Notes under the pieces: model-generated
Told to the model about the DNA's origin: nothing
The model's database searches: none
The model's input: only the letters and a program-made list of their open reading frames with translations
Made by a program: the position numbers and the translations under genes
Shown: in pieces, positions 6,072 through 12,498 of the stretch
How the letters are laid out: each line of letters starts with the position of its first letter
Position numbering within the stretch: the first letter of the stretch is position 1
Assembly (NCBI GenBank): GCA_945869755.1
Contig: CAMBPW010000014.1
Location: 1-16,523, forward strand
Origin: an uncultured Gemella sp.
Lineage (GTDB): Bacteria > Bacillota > Bacilli > Staphylococcales > Gemellaceae
DNA length: 16,523 nt
Direction of reading: 5' to 3'

Positions 6072-6511
6072 TATTTATTTTCATCCTTTATGCAATTAGG
6101 ACATAATCCATATATTTCAAATTTATGTCCGTCGATTCTATAACCCTTTAACTCTGGAATGTTTAGATTATTACAAATTTCTGTATGAATATTTTTGGCT
6201 TTCCCGCATTTTAAACATATATGATGGTGATGATGATGTTCATCACTAGAACATGCTAATTTAAAAAATCTTTCTCCATTTATTTCAGTTAATTCTAATA
6301 TTCCTAATTCTACATATGTACTCAAATTCCTATATATAGTGTCAAAACTTAATCCAGGAAACTCTTTCCCTACTTTTTCTGATACATATTTTGCATTTAT
6401 ATATCTATCCTCTTTTACTAATAAGTCAATTATTGCTTTTCTTTTATCAGTATATTTATAACCATTTTCTTTTAGTATAGTCATTAATTTATCAACTTTT
6501 ATATTACTCAT
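6071..6511 (-). CDS. zur: Fur-family zinc uptake regulator Zur
   Basis: Zur represses zinc-uptake and zinc-sparing genes when loaded with Zn. The 146-residue protein has an N-terminal winged helix (about 1-85) with FPGLSFDTIYRNLSTYVELG at 51-70 as the recognition region, then a dimerisation and metal-binding domain. The structural zinc site is Cys99/Cys102 and Cys137/Cys140. A run of six histidines at 92-97 and GHKFEIYG at 128-135 match the pattern of B. subtilis YqfV (Zur) better than PerR or Fur. The start has AAAGGAT upstream and lies 12 bases after nfo. The cshB-nfo-zur neighbourhood is also found in B. subtilis, supporting the Zur name. Two candidate operators appear in the window, at rpmE2 and upstream of this operon. 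PerR or Fur remains a less likely alternative. Confidence 0.88.
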   Translation of the reverse strand: MSNIKVDKLMTILKENGYKYTDKRKAIIDLLVKEDRYINAKYVSEKVGKEFPGLSFDTIYRNLSTYVELGILELTEINGERFFKLACSSDEHHHHHHICLKCGKAKNIHTEICNNLNIPELKGYRIDGHKFEIYGLCPNCIKDENK

Positions 6512-6523
6512 AGCTTATCCTTT

Positions 6524-7408
6524 TTATTTATTAATATTTTTAAAATCTATGAATTTTTTATTTCTTAGCATTTCAATTTCATACTTATATGGTGCTAACT
6601 CTTTATTTTCACCATAATAAGGTGTTTCTAATATTTTAGGAATATTTGAAAATTCTTCCAAGTGAACTATTCTATTAATTGCTTCGAATCCAATACCACC
6701 ATAGCCAATATTTTCGTGTCTATCTTTATGGGCACCTAAAAAGTTTTTACTGTCATTAACGTGTAACACTTGTATTCTGTCAAGCCCAATCAATTTATCA
6801 AATTCAGTAAGAACACCATCTAAATTATTTACAATATCATAACCCGCTTCAAAAAAATGGCAAGTATCAAACGTTACAGTTAATTTATTATTATGAATTA
6901 CTCCGTCAATTATTTGTGCAATCTCTTCAAATGTTTTTCCACATTCGCTACCTTTTCCTGCCATAACTTCTAAAGATATGTTTGTATTCATATTTGGTGT
7001 AATAACTGTATTTAAACCTTTTATTATACTAGCTATTCCTTTTTCTACTCCTTCTTGAACATGAGATCCTGGATGTAATACCATATTTTTTGCACCAATG
7101 GCTTCAGTTCTTTCAATTTCTAAAGTTAAAAAATTAACAGCAAGTTCATAAGTTTCCGGTTTTACAGTATTACCTAAATTAATAATATATGGGGCATGAA
7201 CAACAATATCAGAAATATTATTTTCTATCATTAATTTTTTTGCTTCAGCAATTTTTAATTCTTCAAGTGGTTTTCTCTTAGTATTTTGCGGTGCACCTGT
7301 ATAAATCATAAAAGTATCACTATTATAACTAATTGCTTCTTTTACAGAAGATATCATCATATCTTTCCCCGACATAGAAACATGAGAACCTATTTTTAAA
7401 TTTGTCAT
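6524..7408 (-). CDS. nfo: Endonuclease IV (AP endonuclease)
   Basis: Endonuclease IV cleaves DNA 5' to abasic sites in base excision repair and is a trinuclear zinc TIM barrel. The protein is 294 residues. All nine expected zinc ligands can be placed: His71 (VVHAPY), His112 (LHPG), Glu147 (LEVMAG), Asp181 and His184 (FDTCH), His216 (LHVNDS), Asp229 and His231 (DRHENIG) and Glu261 (ILETPY). The N-terminal GSHVS at 7-11 is also typical. The ATG overlaps the cshB stop by one base (TAATG), with AGAGGT upstream inside cshB. It is followed after 12 bases by zur, so a zinc-rich enzyme and the zinc regulator are co-transcribed. Confidence 0.97.
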   Translation of the reverse strand: MTNLKIGSHVSMSGKDMMISSVKEAISYNSDTFMIYTGAPQNTKRKPLEELKIAEAKKLMIENNISDIVVHAPYIINLGNTVKPETYELAVNFLTLEIERTEAIGAKNMVLHPGSHVQEGVEKGIASIIKGLNTVITPNMNTNISLEVMAGKGSECGKTFEEIAQIIDGVIHNNKLTVTFDTCHFFEAGYDIVNNLDGVLTEFDKLIGLDRIQVLHVNDSKNFLGAHKDRHENIGYGGIGFEAINRIVHLEEFSNIPKILETPYYGENKELAPYKYEIEMLRNKKFIDFKNINK

Positions 7409-8739
7409 TATTTACCTCTATTTGCTCTATTTTGTCTCTTTGCAAATTTTCTTCTTTCTTTTTGTTTTAGTTTATCCATTTTATATTTATGTTTTTTCTT
7501 ATAACCTGGTTTGACTTTGTTGTTAGATTTTACCCTTGATTTTAATTTTTCTGTCAAATTATGATCTGCAACAATTTTTTGTCTATTATCTCGTTTATTT
7601 CTATCATTTATCTCAATAAATTCATTATCCTTAATATCTATATGTAAAAATTCTATTCCACGTTTTTCTAAAGTTTTTAAATTTTCTTCATCTTTATTAT
7701 TATAAATAGTAATACAATCACCATTTAATCCAGCTCTTGCAGTTCTTCCTGCTCTGTGAATAAAGAAATCTAAATCATTAGGTATATTATAATTAATTAT
7801 ATGACTTACACCTTCAATATCTATTCCTCTACTCATAAGATCACTAGCTATTACATAAGTAAAATCTAAATTACTAATTCTTTTTTGAATTTGTTTTCTT
7901 TCTCTTGGAGTTAAATCTCCGTGCAAGACACCAACATTTAATCCTTTTGATATTAAATAACTGCTAATCTCTTCTACTTCTGTTTTTTTATTTGCAAAAA
8001 TTATTGCTAAATATGGATTTATTACTTCTGTAATTTCATACAATTTTTCTAATCTTGTCTTACTTTTAACGTGCAACAAAGTATATGTTATTTTTCCACT
8101 ATTTGCATTATCAACTTCTAAATATTGTGGATTTTTAACATATTTTTTTAAAAAATTCGACATTTGATTAGGTATTGTAGCTGAAAAGACTAAAAATTGA
8201 CAATTTTCTGAAGATCGTACTGCTATTTTATCAATGTCTTCCATAAATCCTAAATCTATCATCATATCACATTCATCAATAACGATAGTTTCTACTTCTT
8301 TAATTGATAATGCTGTTGCTCTATCTAATTCTAATATTCTAGTAGGTGTTCCTATTATAATATGCGGTGGATTACTTACACGTTCTATATCTCTCGTTAA
8401 ATCTTGACCTCCTATAAATAATGAAATTTTTATTTCTTCATTTGAAAACTTTGCTATATGAATTGCCATATCAAATAATTGTCTTGCCAATTCTCTTGTA
8501 GGTGCCATAATTATGCTTTGAGTTTTTTTATTTTCAATATTTAGTTTGCTAAATATCGGTAATAAAAATGAATGGCTTTTTCCGCTTCCTGTTTGTGATT
8601 TTCCTACTACATTTTTTTTCTTTAATGCAGGCGAAAAAACTCGCTCTTGTATTTTTGTAGGATTTTTAAATCCTAAATCAATTATTGCATCATTTACGAA
8701 CTCTTTAAATTTATATTGTTCAAATGATTTTGATAACAT
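7408..8739 (-). CDS. cshB: DEAD-box ATP-dependent RNA helicase (CshB type)
   Basis: This protein unwinds RNA structure using ATP and, by family, acts in ribosome assembly, RNA decay or cold adaptation. It is 443 residues. Motifs in order: Q motif around FKNPTKIQ (24-31), Walker A SQTGSGKS (48-55), PTRELA (80-85), TPTRI (131-135), motif II as DECD (155-158) instead of DEAD, SAT (186-188), SDLMSRGID (299-307) and HRAGRTARAG (328-337). The tail from about 400 is strongly basic (many Lys/Arg), a likely RNA-binding extension. The start has GGAGAA upstream. The name CshB rests on the tail and on the cshB-nfo-zur order shared with B. subtilis; general helicase function is certain, the paralogue less so. 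It is the first gene of the long unit ending at rpsO. Confidence 0.87.
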   Translation of the reverse strand: MLSKSFEQYKFKEFVNDAIIDLGFKNPTKIQERVFSPALKKKNVVGKSQTGSGKSHSFLLPIFSKLNIENKKTQSIIMAPTRELARQLFDMAIHIAKFSNEEIKISLFIGGQDLTRDIERVSNPPHIIIGTPTRILELDRATALSIKEVETIVIDECDMMIDLGFMEDIDKIAVRSSENCQFLVFSATIPNQMSNFLKKYVKNPQYLEVDNANSGKITYTLLHVKSKTRLEKLYEITEVINPYLAIIFANKKTEVEEISSYLISKGLNVGVLHGDLTPRERKQIQKRISNLDFTYVIASDLMSRGIDIEGVSHIINYNIPNDLDFFIHRAGRTARAGLNGDCITIYNNKDEENLKTLEKRGIEFLHIDIKDNEFIEINDRNKRDNRQKIVADHNLTEKLKSRVKSNNKVKPGYKKKHKYKMDKLKQKERRKFAKRQNRANRGK

Positions 8740-8772
8740 ATTTTATTCTCCATTCTATTTTAAATCATTAAT

Positions 8773-8801
8773 ATTATACTATATTAAAAAATTTTTTTCT
8801 A
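8773..8801 (-). promoter_or_regulatory. Promoter of the cshB-nfo-zur-truB-ribF-rpsO unit
   Basis: A perfect -10 TATAAT (8773-8778) lies 17 bases from a weaker -35 TAGAAA (8796-8801, four of six). The spacer is an A/T tract. Initiation near 8766 gives a short leader of about 27 bases. A Zur-like half-site lies directly upstream at 8808-8817. Confidence 0.65.
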
Positions 8802-8807
8802 TTTTTT

Positions 8808-8817
8808 ATTACGATTT
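8808..8817 (-). promoter_or_regulatory. Zur-box half-site upstream of the zur-containing operon
   Basis: AAATCGTAAT on the minus strand matches all ten bases of one half of the B. subtilis Zur box (AAATCGTAATnATTACGATTT as I recall it). It lies six bases upstream of the -35 box. The other half is degenerate (A-rich), so the site may be weak, half-used or accidental. Confidence 0.35.
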
Positions 8818-8823
8818 AGAAAT

Positions 8824-8864
8824 AAAAAAATAATAACTGTTGAAAATGTATATCAACAATTATT
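8824..8864 (-). terminator. Terminator of the ABC exporter operon
   Basis: AATAACTGTTGA (8832-8843) pairs with TCAACAATTATT (8853-8864) over 12 positions, with one mismatch on the plus strand that is a T-G pair in the minus-strand RNA. The loop is nine bases. On the minus strand the hairpin is followed by a seven-T run (8824-8830). The gap 8865-8913 up to the exporter stop is A/T-only repeats of TTTAATA type with no recognisable feature. Confidence 0.85.
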
Positions 8865-8913
8865 ATTTTACAACTATTAAATTTAATAACATATTTAATA
8901 TTTAATAATACTT

Positions 8914-10650
8914 TTAAATATTATATTGTGAATTATATAAATCATAATAAAATCCTTTTTTAGAAAGTAGTTCATTATGATTTCCAATTTCTAATAACTC
9001 TCCATTTTTTATAACTATTATTTTGTCAGCATTTTCTATAGTTGATAATCTATGTGCAATTACTATAGAAGTTTTTTCTGCTATTATTTTATCCATTGCT
9101 CTCTGAATAGTTTTTTCTGTTTTATTATCAATATTAGATGTTGCCTCATCTAATATGTAAATATCTGGATTTCCGACTAAAACTCTAGCAATAGTTAATA
9201 ATTGTTTTTGCCCAGAAGATATATTGTCCAATTCTTCTGTTAATACAGTATTATAACCGTTTGGCATTTGCCTTATAAAAGTATCTGCTCCTGCATTAAT
9301 TGCTGCTTTATAAATGTCTTCATCTGTTGCATCAATATTTCCATATTTTAAGTTTTCCATAATTGTTCCATTAAATAACCACGTTTCTTGAAGTACCATT
9401 CCTATTTTTTTTCTTATTGATGATTTTTTATACTTGGTTATATCTACTCCATCTAATTTTATACTTCCTGATTTCGCATCATAAAAACGCATAAGCAAAT
9501 TTATAAATGTAGTTTTTCCACTACCTGTTGGACCAACTATTGCGACAGTTTCTCCTGATTTTATATTGAAAGAAATATTTTTTAATATTAACTTATCACT
9601 ATCATAACCAAAAGATAAATTTTTAATTTCTAATTCACCTTTAACATCATTTAAAACTAATTTTTCATCATTATATTCTTCTTCGTTGTCAAGAACTTCA
9701 AAAACTCTATCACTTGCTGCTATAGTAGATTGTAATAACGAAGATATGTTTGCTAAATTTCCTAGAGGTTGCCCAATATGTCTCGTATATTGTATCATTG
9801 ATTGAACATATCCTATATCTAATCTACCATTAAAAACTTGTACAAATCCTATTATTGTTACTAAAATATATGTTAAATTGTTTATAAAAAGAGAAGTAGG
9901 AAATATTTTAGCAGAAATTCTTTCTGCTTTTATAGAGTTATTTAATAATTCATTATTTAAAGATTCAAATTGTTTTAGTGTTTCTTCTCTTCTATTAAAT
10001 GTATTTATAACTTCATATCCTGTAAAATATTCTTCTACATGAGAATTAACACTTCCTAACGAATTTTGCTTTTGTCTAAATAGTGGTTGTGATTTTTTCC
10101 CTTGATAAATAGCTACTAATATAGAAATAGGAATACTAGCTAATATTATTAACGAAAGATAAATATTAATTGTAAACATAACAAATATAATAAATAATAT
10201 TGTAAATAATGATTGTAATACTTGATTTATTATTTGTCCAAGATTATTTCCTACAACAGTTATATCATTAGTGATTCTACTCATAATTTGACCAGTTTCA
10301 TTTTTATCGTAGTATGATATATGTAACCGTTCAAACTTATTTCTTAAATCTTTTCTTAAATTATAAACTACTTCACTTGTTAATTTTGCAGATAAATATT
10401 GCATTATATATGTAAAAAACATAGATGATAAGTATAATATAAATAATGTTTTAAATATAGGATATAAATTACTTAATTCAATTCTTCCATATGATATATA
10501 ATCATTAATAACTATAGTTGTGGCTTCTCCATAATATTTAGGCATAAATGCACTACAAATAACAGCAATTATTGTAGAAAAAATAGAAATAAAAATTGTC
10601 CATTTATATTTTGATAAATATTTAAACAATCTCAATGTTTTATTATTCAT
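8914..10650 (-). CDS. ABC exporter subunit with consensus catalytic site (heterodimer partner 2)
   Basis: This is a half-size ABC exporter of 578 residues, with a six-helix type I exporter membrane domain (about 15-310) and a C-terminal ATPase domain (about 335-578). The nucleotide-binding domain has Walker A GPTGSGKT (373-380), Q-loop MVLQETWLF (418-426), Walker B IYILDE with catalytic Glu502, and switch His533. The signature is ISSGQ (477-481) instead of LSGGQ. The canonical Walker B and His, together with the divergent signature, fit the consensus-site chain of heterodimers such as B. subtilis BmrCD, Lactococcus LmrCD and TM287/288. The ATG overlaps the partner's stop by one base. Substrate is unknown; drugs, lipids or peptides are all possible. 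A terminator follows. Confidence 0.92.
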   Translation of the reverse strand: MNNKTLRLFKYLSKYKWTIFISIFSTIIAVICSAFMPKYYGEATTIVINDYISYGRIELSNLYPIFKTLFILYLSSMFFTYIMQYLSAKLTSEVVYNLRKDLRNKFERLHISYYDKNETGQIMSRITNDITVVGNNLGQIINQVLQSLFTILFIIFVMFTINIYLSLIILASIPISILVAIYQGKKSQPLFRQKQNSLGSVNSHVEEYFTGYEVINTFNRREETLKQFESLNNELLNNSIKAERISAKIFPTSLFINNLTYILVTIIGFVQVFNGRLDIGYVQSMIQYTRHIGQPLGNLANISSLLQSTIAASDRVFEVLDNEEEYNDEKLVLNDVKGELEIKNLSFGYDSDKLILKNISFNIKSGETVAIVGPTGSGKTTFINLLMRFYDAKSGSIKLDGVDITKYKKSSIRKKIGMVLQETWLFNGTIMENLKYGNIDATDEDIYKAAINAGADTFIRQMPNGYNTVLTEELDNISSGQKQLLTIARVLVGNPDIYILDEATSNIDNKTEKTIQRAMDKIIAEKTSIVIAHRLSTIENADKIIVIKNGELLEIGNHNELLSKKGFYYDLYNSQYNI

Positions 10651-12365
10651 TACATTTCTACCTCCTCTAGCTGTGAAAATATATCTTTATATTCTAAATT
10701 TCTTTCTAATAATTCAGAATGAGTTCCTGTATCTATTAATACCCCTTCTTGCATCAATAAAACTTTGTTTGCAGAAATAAGTGAAGATTGTCTTTGAGAT
10801 ATTATAATTTTTATCGCATCTTTTTTGTATTCTTCTAAATTTTTTCTAATCTCTGCTTCTGTTTTATAATCTAATGCAGAAAAACTGTCATCAAAAATAT
10901 AAATATCTGCTTCTTTTACTAATGCTCTTGCTATACATAATCTCTGTTTTTGTCCGCCAGAAAAATTTTCTCCATTTTGTTCAACTTCTGCATCTAAAAA
11001 ATTATCTAATTTTGAAACAAATTCATAAGCTCCAGCATGTTTTAAAGCATTTATTATTTCATCATCTGTTGCATTATTTTTTCCTATTTTAATATTACTT
11101 CTAATAGTACCTTTAAATAATTTTTTTGTTTGAGGAGCATAACTGATTTTATCTCTATAGCTAACTATATTAAAATTATTTACATTTTCTCCGTTTACTA
11201 AAATTTCTCCTTCAGTTTCTTTAACTATCCTAACTATATTGTTAATAATAGTAGTTTTTCCACTACCAGTAGTCCCAGTAATTCCTATAGTTTCTCCTTT
11301 ATTAACTTTAAAAGAAACCTTTCTAATCAATGGATATTCTGCTTCATTTAATTTATATGTTACTCTATTAAACTCAAGAGAATTTATACTATCTAATTTT
11401 TTACTGCTAATTGACTCCATATAAATATTTTCTTGATTAAACATTTCATCAATTCTGTTTTTTGCCATTAAAGCTTGTGGTAGCATTGACATTATAAAAG
11501 ACATCATTACTAAGGACATAATAACTTGCATGCCATATTGTTGCAAAGAAATTAAATATTCTACATTTAATTCTTTTTTATTGATTAGATATGCACCTAA
11601 AAACAAAACTGCAAAGCTAGATAAATTTGCTATAACTGGTATTAACGTAGGAAAAAATGCTATATATTTATTAGCACCTAATAAGCTATCTGAAAAATTT
11701 TTATTTACTTTATCAAACTTTTCTATTTCTATTCTTTCTTTATTAAAAGCTCTAATCACTCTAATTCCTAATATTGATTCTCTAATTAATTTATTAATTT
11801 TATCTGTATATTTTCTTTGATTTTTTATATTAGGATTTATAAACATAAGTAACACGAATGTTAACCCAGCTATAATAGGAATTAATGTTAAAAATATATA
11901 TGCAATATTCAAATTTATTCTAATAGACATAAATGTAGCACCAATTAGTGTTACAGGAGATGACGCTAAAATATACAATGCTATAGTCATAAAGTTTGAT
12001 ACTTGATCAATATCATTAGTTACCCTCGTAATATATGAAGACATTCCTAATTTTTGAATATCTATAGATGAAAAAGATTGAAATTTTTTATATAATTCAT
12101 ACCTTAAATCTCTAGCATAAGTGAATGATATTTTAGTCATAAATTGTATTCCTATTATTGAACATAAAAAAACAAAAATAGAAATAATAAACATAAAAAT
12201 ACCATTTTGATAAATACTATTTTTATTTCCTAGCAAAACTCCATCTCTTAATAAATATGCTACTAATTCAGGCATCGATAAATTTAATAATACTTGAAAA
12301 CCTATTATTATAATGTATACAAAAATATATTTCAAATAAGGTTTAAATAATTTATTACTATTCAT
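10650..12365 (-). CDS. ABC exporter subunit with degenerate catalytic site (heterodimer partner 1)
   Basis: This is a half-size ABC exporter of 571 residues, with six predicted membrane helices in about 12-300 and an ATPase domain in about 328-571. Walker A is intact (GTTGSGKT, 364-371) and the signature is canonical (FSGGQ, 468-472). Walker B reads IYIFDD, with Asp493 where the catalytic glutamate belongs, and the switch histidine is replaced by Gln524 (ISQRQ). Both changes define the degenerate site of asymmetric heterodimers. Its good signature would complete the consensus site formed with Walker A/B of the downstream partner. The start has GAGGT upstream, and the gene has its own promoter at 12426-12453. 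The TAATG overlap with partner 2 should favour one-to-one synthesis. Function is likely export; substrate unknown. Confidence 0.92.
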   Translation of the reverse strand: MNSNKLFKPYLKYIFVYIIIIGFQVLLNLSMPELVAYLLRDGVLLGNKNSIYQNGIFMFIISIFVFLCSIIGIQFMTKISFTYARDLRYELYKKFQSFSSIDIQKLGMSSYITRVTNDIDQVSNFMTIALYILASSPVTLIGATFMSIRINLNIAYIFLTLIPIIAGLTFVLLMFINPNIKNQRKYTDKINKLIRESILGIRVIRAFNKERIEIEKFDKVNKNFSDSLLGANKYIAFFPTLIPVIANLSSFAVLFLGAYLINKKELNVEYLISLQQYGMQVIMSLVMMSFIMSMLPQALMAKNRIDEMFNQENIYMESISSKKLDSINSLEFNRVTYKLNEAEYPLIRKVSFKVNKGETIGITGTTGSGKTTIINNIVRIVKETEGEILVNGENVNNFNIVSYRDKISYAPQTKKLFKGTIRSNIKIGKNNATDDEIINALKHAGAYEFVSKLDNFLDAEVEQNGENFSGGQKQRLCIARALVKEADIYIFDDSFSALDYKTEAEIRKNLEEYKKDAIKIIISQRQSSLISANKVLLMQEGVLIDTGTHSELLERNLEYKDIFSQLEEVEM

Positions 12366-12425
12366 AATCTACCTCACACTATATTTTATTATTAAATAAA
12401 TGTTTAATATTTAAATAATGTAAAT

Positions 12426-12453
12426 ATTATATCATCATATTTTAAAATATCAA
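12426..12453 (-). promoter_or_regulatory. ABC exporter operon promoter
   Basis: TTGATA (12448-12453) and TATAAT (12426-12431) are 16 bases apart on the minus strand. Initiation near 12419 leaves a leader of about 53 bases, almost all A/T. The spacing is one short of ideal. No clear operator is visible. Confidence 0.7.
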
Positions 12454-12470
12454 ATTATTTGTTCAAAATA

Positions 12471-12498
12471 AAAATAAAAAGCTAGTTACCTAGCTTTT
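12471..12498 (-). terminator. ppc intrinsic terminator
   Basis: AAAAGCTAG (12477-12485) pairs perfectly with CTAGCTTTT (12490-12498) around a four-base loop. The minus-strand transcript then runs into a T-rich tract. The stem overlaps the last two bases of the ppc stop codon as read on the plus strand. Confidence 0.92.

Noticed and set aside
6215..6236. Six-histidine run in zur resembling an artificial His tag
   Set aside because: The histidine-rich segment before CxxC is native to Zur and Fur proteins.
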